NCBI RefSeq assembly: GCF_034190915.1
Contig: NW_026947488.1
Span: 4,846,501-4,910,500 of the forward strand
Source: Cavia porcellus
Lineage: Eukaryota > Chordata > Mammalia > Rodentia > Caviidae
DNA: 64,000 nucleotides
Direction: 5' to 3'
The notes below the pieces were generated by a model. The model made no database searches. It was not told the DNA's origin and saw only the letters and a list, made by a program, of their open reading frames with translations. This document shows, piece by piece, positions 12,829 through 22,700 of the stretch; the first letter of the stretch is position 1, and the number at the start of each line of letters is the position of its first letter. Made by a program: the position numbers and the translations under genes.

Positions 12829-12920
12829 TTCCTCCCTCGGCCTTTCCCTCTGCCCCTCCCTCTCTCCCCTCTCGCTCCCTCCTTCCCTTCCTCTTCCCTT
12901 CTCCCCTTTACTTTCTCTTC
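12829..12920. repeat. Pyrimidine-rich tract
   Basis: About 90 bases of nearly pure C/T with irregular CCCTCC/CTTCC units. It is low complexity and explains the Arg/Glu/Gly-rich and Pro/Leu-rich frames here. Confidence 0.9.
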
Positions 12921-15026
12921 TGCTAGGCCCCTTAAGCCACGGACCACATGGGGCTCCTCTTGGGGTCTTTGTTCATTCATCCGATATTCACTGAGCTCAG
13001 CCACGTGACCAGCGCTTGCATGAGCACCCAGATCATCACAGCAGACATCCGAGTTCAGAAAGATTCGCGGAGGGAGCACGGGACACTCAGCACAATCGAG
13101 TGAGAGTCCACATGGCAAGTTACCGATGAATTGACAGCGAGGTGACCAGCGAGACCTCCTTCTCCGCCTCTCACTTTGCATGCTCCCTTCCTCGCCCTCC
13201 ACAGGTGGATCCTCCAGGCCCTCTCTGAGGCAGAACTAGAACGCAAAGCCAACCGTGAGACCTTGAGGTCAGGTGAGCTCCTAACTGGACTTTCCCCCGT
13301 GCTGTGAAAGGAGATGTGCAGATCAGCCGCTAAAGACTTGCTAAAAACACTTTCAAAAATAAATAGATAAATATGAGTTTCCTGTTGAGTGATCTCTTTC
13401 CCCACTTAGAGCCTCAGGCTGTTTCTTGGACTATGGGACGGGGGAAGTGTAAGGTAGAGGCTCCTGGCTTCTCTCTGGAGAAACATTAGAAAGCTGTGTG
13501 CTTGGAGATTAGTGTCTGGATCACCCTGACAGGATGCGTTTGCTGGCAGGCTGGGAAGGGATGAGAGCCACCGTTTCCCTTGGAAGAAGCATCTGATCCA
13601 CTTAATCTGGGACAGGAGTGCCATCTGCAAGCTTTGGGGCTACTGAGCACCTGCAGCAGGTCCTTGGTGGTCTTTGCTGACTGTTGCTCATTTCCTTTTC
13701 TGAAAAGAACATTAGAACTTTTCGGGGTGGGGGGTCTAAGAGCAGAGTAAATATCAGAACCCAAGCCAGCCTTTCCAGCCCAATGATTGGTTCATGGATG
13801 GACCCATGATCCCCACTGGTCCAATCACGGAGGAGCCAGGATTGTATGGTGTCAACTGGGGACACGGCTTTCTCAGCCTCTGGACTTCAGCAGTAAGAGC
13901 TGGCAATTAGTGGATCTCCTGGTAGGCTAGGAGGGGGTGCCCACATTGGAATTGTTGTGCAATTACATGAGATTAAGGAGGCCTTTGCCAAGAGGAAAAT
14001 GTATTCTTGTATGAAATCCAAGCGTGTAAAGTATATTCAGGCCTTGGGAGAAGTCGAGTCAAAGACAAAACATCCCTGAGAACCCAGGAGTGCGTCTCTG
14101 GGCCCGCTCTGTCTTGTCTCTCTTCCAGATGTGTGGCTTCCTTTCTCCTGTCCATCTCCTGTCGCTTGTATGTCCAAGGCCAAAAAGTGTCCCCCTTCCT
14201 GGGCTGCTCCCTCTCTGTGACCCCTCTCCACCTCCCGCGTGAGCTCTGCTCCTAAGCTTCAGGGAGCAGCCTTTGGAGGCTCAATCAGATACAGCCCAGA
14301 GCAGTGATCCATCTACATGAACCTCCCCACAAAGACCCAATCTGGGGGTGAGTACAGGTTAGATTTTTTTCACAGAAGCTCCATGGACACATTCAAACAG
14401 CCCAGCGTGCATGCGGATGGACTTTGCCTTTTGCACATTAGATGAGGAAAAGCCTCCCATCCTCATAAAAGATGGAGAGGCTGTTTTTATGAGACAGTGA
14501 TCCACTGAGTGTTTCTGAAAGCCGCCACAGTCCTGAACACCAAGCAGACCGGCCCACACAAAGAGGACTTGGTGAGGGGCTTACTCCGCAGAAAGGAGGA
14601 AGAGAGAGCCGTGATGCGTTTAGAGGCTGTCACTGCTGCGCCCAGGAGCACGAGGGACCGAGCGAGGCTCCCAGCAAACTTCCAGGGCCCCCGCCGCTTT
14701 CTCTACGGAGTCTTTTCCCGGCTTCCCGATGCTCACAGTGCTCTGGCCCACGCAGCTTCTCTCCCGTTTCACCCAGCACTGTCGGCCACTGCCCTGCCAT
14801 CTCCTAATGAGCGTGTTCATTTCTTCCTCTTTGTTAGTGATACAGCCAGCAGGAAATTGGCTCACCTTTTGAACCTCAGGTGAGTTATTATTTTATAGAT
14901 GGGAAAAATAATGCGTTCTTCATAACTGACAGTTTACCCTTTGCTCACGAATCTCACTTCCAGGACTATAACCTCTATGGCTTACATCTCAGATGTGCCC
15001 CCAGAGTCTCATGTGGTCAGAGGCAG

Positions 15027-15360
15027 GGCTGTTGTTTGGATCACGGGCATGCCGTACCCATCAGTAGATTAATCCTTTGCTGAGGTCATAGCAGAACGTG
15101 CTAGAATGTGCTGTCAGGAGAGAGGGCCTTGGTTGAAGGGGGGCACTGGGCGTGTCCTAAAAGAGTGTCTTCTTGTCCCCAGAACCTCCTTTTGTTTTCT
15201 GCTTCCTGGGACCATGTGCTAAGCAGCTTCGCCAGGCCCCTTTGCCATGACGGGAGCCACCACGTACTGAACTCACTGGAAACTGAGCCAAATAAACATC
15301 TTCCTTTTTAAGTTTAAGTGTTCAACGTTTTATCCCAGCGATAGGAAAGCAACTAATATG
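15027..15360 (+). mobile_element. MaLR-type solo LTR
   Basis: The element starts TGTTTGGATCACGGG-like and contains AGAGGGCCTTGGTTG, a CTGCTTCCTGGGACCATGTG block, CATGACGGGAGCCACCACG, AAACTGAGCCAAATAAACATC (with AATAAA) and the end CAGCGATAGGAAAGCAACTAA. This layout (polyadenylation signal, then '...cagcaataggaaactaac') is that of ERVL-MaLR LTRs. It has no internal retroviral genes. Confidence 0.7.
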
Positions 15361-15571
15361 CTCTCTCTCAGAGGGACCTGCACTTGTGGGACATGACAGC
15401 GGCAGGGTTTCTCGTCATAACACAACACTGAGAGCAGCCCCATTGTCTGCGCGTCGGTGCCAGTGGGACCACCATGTTACATCCACCAAGCGGAAAAACC
15501 ACAACACTGCAAAACAGATGAGAATGAGCTCTGAATAGTGCAGAGAAACTTCTGGATACATCAGGGAAAAG

Positions 15572-15592
15572 AGAGAAAGAAGGAAGGAAGAA

Positions 15593-15648
<56 letters not shown>

Positions 15649-15653
15649 AGAAA
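15572..15653. repeat. (GAAA)n / (AAAG)n tetranucleotide repeat
   Basis: GGAAGGAAGAAAAG leads into about 15 nearly perfect GAAA units. It is a purine-only strand with mirror symmetry. Confidence 0.96.
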
Positions 15654-17900
15654 GATATCAACAAAGTATATTTGTGGCATAACACAAAATATATATATTT
15701 GGTTTTTGTCCTTGGTTCTTAGCAAAGATCTCCTGTACGCCTTGGAATCTACAGTCTTTAATATGCTAGTAAAATGACTCATAAGGTAAGACAGGTATCT
15801 TCAGGATGGAACTGGTCTCCAGAAAGACAAGGATCGGTGGGTTAGAATCTTCTGTCCTGTCCCTGACCTCTGCGATTGGGTTCAGTCACCAATGGCCAAT
15901 GTTTTAATCAGTCGAGAAGCTGTAAGGAAACCTCTATAAAATTTCTAAACATCAGTGTTCTTGAGCTTTCCTGCTGGCAAAGGCATGGCCATGGCGGGAG
16001 GCTCCCGCTGGCCCCGAGCACTACCTCGTGCTATGCATCTTCGCCCACCTGTGGCTGTTCCTGGTGGTGGTGATCTTTCCCGGGAAGCCATAGTGGCGGG
16101 TGGAAAGCTTTGCAGAGTTCTGCAGTCACTCTAATGACTCGTGAAACACGGTGGGGAATGGTTGGTGGAGCCCCACATTTCGGGGGTCACGTGGAGACTG
16201 CACTGGTTGCTGGAGGCTGCAGGCGGGAAGTCTCGTGACACTGAGCCCTTAACTGGTGGTGTCTAATGCCAGCTCCAGAGGCTAGCTACCCCCGGGCAGA
16301 TGCCAGAACTGAACTGAATTGTGGGGTACCCAGCACTGCTGGTGTGGAAAAACCATGTCCTCTGTGGCCTGTGCAAAACACACACTTGGCTGCAGAAAGT
16401 GGTGTTTTTAAAAAGAAAACAAACAATTTACATTCGTTTACATAAAAAAGTAATAAGCAAGGTTGGGTGTTTGCATCTGCTCCTGCTTGCGCAGGGAAGT
16501 GTGAACAGGTAGCCCAGAGCATAACAAAAATGACTCTCTAAGGACAAAAGCAAAACAATGTGCCTGTGACAGAGATAAAGGCGAGACTTCCACATATGGA
16601 GTTTTTGGCAGCTTTGACTTTTGAATCGTGAAAGGTTTACCTGCGAAATATTTTAATTAAAAATACCGTCTTCATATAATTATCGTCAGCCCTAATTCTC
16701 TGCTGTCACTCACATTCGCTAATTAGATAACCGCCCAAGGGAGCATGATGTGAACTGTGAAGAGAAGCCCTGTGCTGTGAGCCGGGGTCCAAGGGCGCCT
16801 CGCCCCCATCGCGAGGTTCCTGGTTGTCCATCATGGGAGGACAGAAGCAGTACTCAGATCTTGGAATCGTACTGGTGACTAAAAAGTGGCACATTCTTTG
16901 AATAAATGAAAGAGTAGCGTGTGAGTTGAATTCCTCACACACACACCTTGCACAAGGAGAACTGGGAAGATGTGTGTGGACTGACAGACGGGCCGTGTTT
17001 CCATGGGAAAACTTGGTCCCCAAATAACCTAAAATGTCCTCTAATGACAGGCCTGAATTTTCCATCCTAAGCTCAGCCTCAAGAAGAAGAAGAACAAGAT
17101 GTACAAGAAGAAAATTAAACATGTATTTTAAGTGAAAATCAGCGAACAGACATTGAGAGACCAGAGAGTGGCACGGTAGCAGTGTCCAGTGATAAAGCCC
17201 AAAGTCTCACATCACTGAAGGGAGCAGGAGGGACCTCAGACTGAGAAGTTGTACCAAGTTACAATTTGCATAAAGAGAGAAAAGACAATCCCTGGAGGTC
17301 ACTCTCTACTGAAACAATGCAACTCCAGACCATGCTCATAAGGGAAATAAATCAAACTCACATGTGCAAATACTGTATTGTCTTCCTAGGGTAAGAAATG
17401 GTAAGAGCACATGAGACACAAAGTCCTCAGTAAGTACAGTGAAAGGGTAAGAATCTGGTCCAAGGGGGAAATAATATCTCGAGGAAAAGGAGGAAAAAGA
17501 AAAAGGAAGGGAAAAGAAAAGATATCTAAAATTATATAAACACACTTAGGATCGCTAAGATGATTGTGCTACAAATTCTATAAATTCTTGGAGCAAAGCA
17601 GCTAACATTATAGGACTGGAACAATTGTGCATGCTTGTGTACGGTGATCTGAGGAACTCTTGAAGATCACTATGTAAAAATAACCCTGGTTATGCTCCTA
17701 CCACCTTGTTTTGAAGACCTATATTATCTGTGTTTTGTGCTCTTTGCTACTGTTATTTATTGTCTTTTTTGTTTTGTGTTTTCCTAGTAATTTGTTTTGT
17801 TTAGCTTAATTTTTCTCTCTAATGCAGAAAGGATAGGTGTACGTGCAGAGGCTCATACATGCCTAGAATTTCTCCTAAACAGTTTATGAGAATGGATTAT
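15654..17900. other. 3' flank, no gene seen
   Basis: No gene recognised. An AT-rich block at 16.63-16.74 kb has homeodomain-type TAATTA motifs. The 17.33-17.40 kb phrase (GCTCATAAGGGAAATAAATC ... AACTCACATGTGCAAATACTG) is reminiscent of an old L1 3' end but too diverged to call. Confidence 0.5.
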
Positions 17901-17904
17901 ATAA

Positions 17905-18350
17905 TGCATGATGAACTGAACAGCTACTTTGAAGAAAAACAGACATTATGGTATCCATTGTTGATTCCGTATCATCATGCTGTGAAATCCAGTAATGCTT
18001 CTATTCTTTGTTCAGAGTCATTTCAGCCTGCTTTGCATTGTTTAATTTCAACATACATGGAGGTATGGACAGCTATTTTGAAGAGAATGAGAGAATTATG
18101 GCAGCCATTGTTGATTTCCCTATCGTCTGGTTTTGCAGGCCTGTAATGCCTTCATCACTCTGTTCTGATCAATTTTATACTATTTTGTTTTGTATGAATT
18201 CATTGTGTGTGAAGATACGGACAACTATTTAGAAGGAAACAAGAGACATTGTGGTCCAGTGATGATCTCTTGTTAACTTGCTTTGAAATCTGTATCACAT
18301 TGTTTTCTTCTGATCAGCTTTGTTCTGTTTTATGTTTAGTTTTATATTCT
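17905..18350. repeat. Three diverged tandem copies of a 150-bp unit
   Basis: The phrase CAGCTACTTTGAAG at 17921 recurs as CAGCTATTTTGAAGA at 18070 and CAACTATTTAGAAG at 18222, a period of 149-152 bp. Each is followed by a shared block (ACATTATGG..., GTTGATT..., then TCTGTTC/TTGTTC...TTTTG). I did not recognise the family; it may be internal to an interspersed repeat. Confidence 0.75.
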
Positions 18351-19414
18351 TTAAAATAAATTTTTTTTAATTTTAAAAAAGAACATCAAGGATAAAGAGG
18401 AAAAATATTAAAGCCAACAAGGAATAAAAACAATGTACCTACAAAGGAGGAACGGTGGGTGCTCGAGAAGGTTTCTAGGCGATGTTGGAAGATAATGAAA
18501 TACCCTCAGAGATATGAGGGCCAGTGGGTCAACCTAAAATTCTATCCCCAGCAAGATTGTCACTTACAAAGGTCAAGATGAAGATATCTGCAGAAGACAG
18601 AGACACAGAAAATTCACTGGCAAGCCATAGACCTCTGGCTAGACCTGGCCCGCAGACTATCGATGGCCACATGTGCTAGAACACTAGTCCAGGCACTCTG
18701 GCCAAGCTGCTCCAGAGTCAGAGGAGCAGAATAATTATAACAGACAGCAAAGGACCCACAAGACCGAAATACTCATTTTGTACAGAAATAAAATATTTAC
18801 TAGTAGTCACATTATAACAGAAGTAGCTTAATGCGAACGTATTTGCTATTCCATAGAATGATCTCTGACCTCCTTAGGACTCGGGCTTTTTATCACTGTG
18901 AACAGCCTATGCTCATTTGCCCTGTTGTGTGAATCAGTACACAGTGAGATGAATGCCCAGTCCCTGGCCCCTGAAGATCTGTGTCTTCCTCAGGGCCCAG
19001 CTGCCCAGAGGGCTCAGCTACGTGGCTCCTGTTTGGTGAGTCGGGCTCGGACAGAAGGTGGAAGACCTCTTTGAGGTTGTGTCTAAGAAAGAAAACCAAA
19101 GACCTGCCCGGCAGAGGCAGCTACCACGCTTTGCCTCTCATCCCTTTTAGACAAGGAGCTGTTTGAGCCCCATCCCCGCCTCAGGGATCTCTGGGGTTCA
19201 AAGGTTATCGGTAGCTTAGGCGTCCAGCATGTGGCCTGGTCACAGGTTGCTGATAGCTTTTCCTGCTGTCCCCTGCCACGCCCTGCCTGCCACCGGTGTC
19301 TGGAGCCCCGCTGGTTCTCCTCCCCTTACCTGGGCAGTCCCTCCTGCATTTTTTGGCGTGGCTGACTCTTTCCTCCTCTGAGACGTTCCCCACTCACCCC
19401 AGACCGGGCCAGTA
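18351..19414. other. 3' flank downstream of EDN3, no gene seen
   Basis: No gene recognised. A short A/T run sits near 18355-18385. If EDN3 uses a more distal polyadenylation site, part of this is 3' UTR. Confidence 0.5.
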
Positions 19415-19602
19415 TCCTCCTCTGAGTTTGGCTCCATTTAATCCCACCATATCAAATTATTACTGGTCTGTCAGTATCTTTGTGTCGTCTGTCTTCACCC
19501 GTGTCTGGAGTCTGTGTACATCCAAAATCAGGGAGCCAGAGGGGACATCTGACGTGCAAATCAAACCGGAGGATGGGGCGGGCACCTGTGTGACGTCAAC
19601 GA
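19415..19602 (-). other. EDN3: Probable EDN3 3' UTR (proximal form)
   Basis: This is the sequence downstream of the EDN3 stop on the minus strand, up to the first plausible cleavage region. No coding potential is seen. It would be much shorter than a typical mammalian EDN3 3' UTR, so longer forms extending further into the 3' flank are possible. Confidence 0.35.
19437..19442 (-). promoter_or_regulatory. Candidate polyadenylation signal ATTAAA for EDN3
   Basis: The hexamer ATTAAA (minus strand) lies about 165 nt past the stop. It is followed roughly 25-45 nt downstream by a GU-rich stretch (GGTCTGGGGTGAGTGGGG), as expected for cleavage and polyadenylation. I saw no canonical AATAAA on this strand between here and about 17.8 kb. 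Confidence 0.4.
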
Positions 19603-19725
19603 CTACTCCTTCAGGAGCATAAAAGGAAGCTTGTGAAAGGGGGCAGCAGGCCAGGAGAGGATGCCCGGGCCTGGGCGTGGCGTCCCGCGCTGAGTCCACA
19701 AGGCTTCATGAGGCGGTCCCCTCAC
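19603..19725 (-). CDS. EDN3: EDN3 coding exon 5: C-terminal tail and stop
   Basis: A very strong acceptor (long C/T tract, then ATCCGCAG) opens a 41-codon segment, residues 188-227 plus a TAG stop. The peptide begins [10 protein letters not shown] and contains [14 protein letters not shown]. This aligns with the human exon 5 stretch around QALDLHH...MPGSGLALAP, and the length is close (40 versus 42 residues). The phase-0 entry fits the end of exon 4. The tail is cleaved off and evolves quickly, so low identity is expected. An alternative or extra terminal exon cannot be excluded. Confidence 0.82.
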   Translation of the reverse strand: MRGPPHEALWTQRGTPRPGPGILSWPAAPFHKLPFMLLKE

Positions 19726-22700
19726 CTGCGGATGGGGGATGAGAGCAGAAGAGGAGGCAGGAGGCAGGCGCAGGTTCAAGGGCCCTGGTCCTTTCCCCTT
19801 CTCCCAGGATTCTTTCCCTCTGCCGTGAATTCCTGGTCCCTCTGCCACTGCCCTGAATCACCCAGCTCTTGCCATCCCAGGACCTCTTTCTGGGGAGCTG
19901 GAAGGATGAACGAGACGCCCAGCACAAGGTGCTCGTGTTCATTCCTTCTGGCCCCTGACAGTTACTGATTCTTACAGTTTCCCTGCACTAAATCCCACAC
20001 CCCTGGGACCTCAACTGTCCTGAGCCTTCCTGCCAGCGAAGACAAGGCACCGGCACCCTCGTGACGGCAGAGCCCAGGCGGATTTGCCACACTGAGGCAC
20101 AGGTACCCTGCCTTGCTTAAACTTTAAAATACTCGACAATCTGCATGTAAGAATTGGGGGCTTTGAAGAACTTATGTCTTCCGAAACAAAGAAATTCACT
20201 ATCCTGACCATTTTCATAGGTGAAAAGTAACTCCATGAGTTGGAAGTACTTTCTAAACACAAAGGTGTGCTTCCACAAGAAACTTTCAGTAAAAAAATAA
20301 ATAAATAAAGGAGGGGGGCTCGTGATCAGTTTGGAGCAAAGTTTGAAGCCGTGAAGGCATCAGCTGATCTCATAGGGCAGCTTTGGGGTAGCTGGGCACA
20401 GAAGGGCACCCCTGCCGTGAATGAGGAAATGGAAGCCAAGTCTCAGTTCTGTCTCCCAGGAACTGGTCTCGACGCCAATTGTCCAGACCCAATGGCCCTC
20501 TCTGCCGGACAGGGGAATGGGCCACACGCTCAGAGGGGCCCCTTTAGGTCAACGCTCTGCGGCCCCCATTCTGAAGTTTTAATGCCTGTGAGCTGAGGCC
20601 CTGCAGCTTCTGCAGCTGGTCCTGCTCACAGCTCCATGGACCACCAGGAAGGCCCAGCACGCCTGGATTTGGCCGATCCCTCAGCTCCTGGAACTCCTGG
20701 ACTGTCCTCTGCTCTTGGTGTCTGCAGGGGCTCTCTGGGTGCCTGTGGGTGCCTCCCGGGAGCACAGGCACCTTCTGATGCACTGCTCCACATCCTGCTG
20801 AATAAATTAGCACCCACCTCTCAATTCATCAAAGTCAAAACTCTGTAAAATGAGTTTAATTAAAACAAGAGGCTCTTAGGTCTTCCCAGACTAGATAGTG
20901 ATCAGCCCTGCTCAGAATATTGAACTTCTTTTTGCTCTCTGGCTGTCTTTGTCCAATTCCTTCCCTCTGATGGGCTCCGAGTCTGGTTTCAGAAAGGGGC
21001 AGAGAGGCAGGGAGCGGAGAAAGAAAGAGAAAATGAAACAAACCCTTCTCTTCCTCATGCCCAACTGCCATGAAGGTCCCCCCGTCACAAAGGCTGAAAC
21101 CTGCTGCCATGGCCACTTCTGGCTCCCCACTCACGAGTGTCCTGAACGGAGCCCCCTCGCTGACATCCTGTGGCCCACTGTCATCCCATGGGCCAGAGGA
21201 GGAAGCTCTGCATTCTGAAGGCGCAGCAGAGCCAGGGAAATCACCAGCCCTCTCCCCAAATCTCTTTCCGCCTGCCTCAAACGTCTCATTTCTTCGGGCC
21301 CCCAAACCCTGCTCCCTCCTCAGTGTTCAAGCAGTCCCTCATCGGGTTCCCTAACTGGCTGCAGACAGATTCTCTTCCCAAACCCTAACCTCCTCCCGTC
21401 CCTTCGGGGGTCCAGGAAAATTTGCCACATAGCCATGCATGTAACAACCAAAAGGAAAAACCCACGAATCAGAGCCAACTCTTGGATTTTTTTATTATGC
21501 ATCCGACAGTATTTTCTGAGTGTTCGCACAACAAATGAATGTCTTTCCAAGATACCATCTCGCCCCTGTGCCAAACCATGCATCTGCATTTTTAAAATGT
21601 AATTCAAGCTCTAAAGGATGTGAGTTTGGATTCAGAATGCAATTTAAACATCTCTTTGTCTATACAGTGATTTTACTGTTAACAGATCTCATAAAGGAGT
21701 TGCAGTAGAGAATAGTTCCCCAATAAATAATCGCTTCTCTAAACTATACAAAATCCTGCTAGCAAATCAGTTTGTTTTCACTGCCTCATGATAGATACGC
21801 ACTTTTATACCTACAATAACTTACGAAGTGCTCCTCCAGGGCTTAACATCTGGTCAGGGCCAATGTTACATCGTGTACCACCTAAAGTCGCTCCTTGCAG
21901 TGCCCCTGGTGTGTGCCCGGAAGCAGGTTCTCCCGGCTCTGTGACAGGTGGGGAGGTGGGCAGCCTCTCCTCAAAGCGCCCCGTAGAGGGCACAGAGGCC
22001 AGGTCCCACACTCACTGTGAGCGCAGCGTGGCCAGGAGGACCCAGCTGAAGGGGATTCTAAGTCATCGGGTATTACAATTTCCAGATGTTGCCAATTACA
22101 GAGATAAATAGGAATTTACATAATTTATAAAGAGTTTGTGTTCACGGTTTATTTTGCAGCCATTCCCTAAAGATCCACATTTCTTCACAATGGAAAAAAT
22201 ATTCAACCTAACGGCCTTGAGCTGGGAGCTGTCTTTATAGCTGGCTTCCTGCAAACAAGGCCTGGGAACTTTACTGTGCACAAGCCTGGTGTCTGTAAGA
22301 GACACACAGAGCCAGTCCCGGGAACAAGAGCAAACTCCGTGTGACATGCCCCAGCGTCCAAAGCCAGCAGATACTCTCTCCTCTTCTGGTCATCGGCAGC
22401 CCTGTCCTTCCTTTGACACACACTATTGTGACAGGTGTGAAGCACAAGCGAAACTTCTATCTAAATGCGAGCCGCCACAAACTGGAAAGCTACGACCAGG
22501 TCTGAGCCGGCAGCTTGCTCCTCGCTACCTCCCGGGTGCAGACGAGGCAGGCAGCCTGCTCCGGCCACACACGCGCTGCGCGGCTAGCACAAGACGCACA
22601 CGTGTTTACTTTTGCTCACCCCGCTTGGTGTCCACTTACGCTCCAAGAGAAGTCCTGTCAAAAGCCAGTAAGTGGCTTTCCGGCTTGCCGTACCTCTCCA

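Larger units (their letters stand above)
9851..15010. other. 3' flank, no gene seen
   Basis: No gene recognised. It holds a MIR-like remnant near 11.35 kb, a pyrimidine-rich tract near 12.87 kb and an L2/MIR-like phrase near 12.97 kb. The rest is unique-looking. The longest minus frame (10330-10854) has no supporting homology. Confidence 0.55.

Noticed and set aside
20856..20989. Alternative EDN3 terminal exon after the pyrimidine-rich acceptor TTTCTGAAACCAG
   Set aside because: Open for about 40 codons in phase, but without convincing homology; the segment at 19603-19725 aligns with the human tail and has a better acceptor.
22590..22690. GTAAGT and GTGAGC donor-like sites with a nearby acceptor in EDN3 intron 4
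   Set aside because: Good individual sites, but the intervening frame has an immediate stop in the required phase and no homology.
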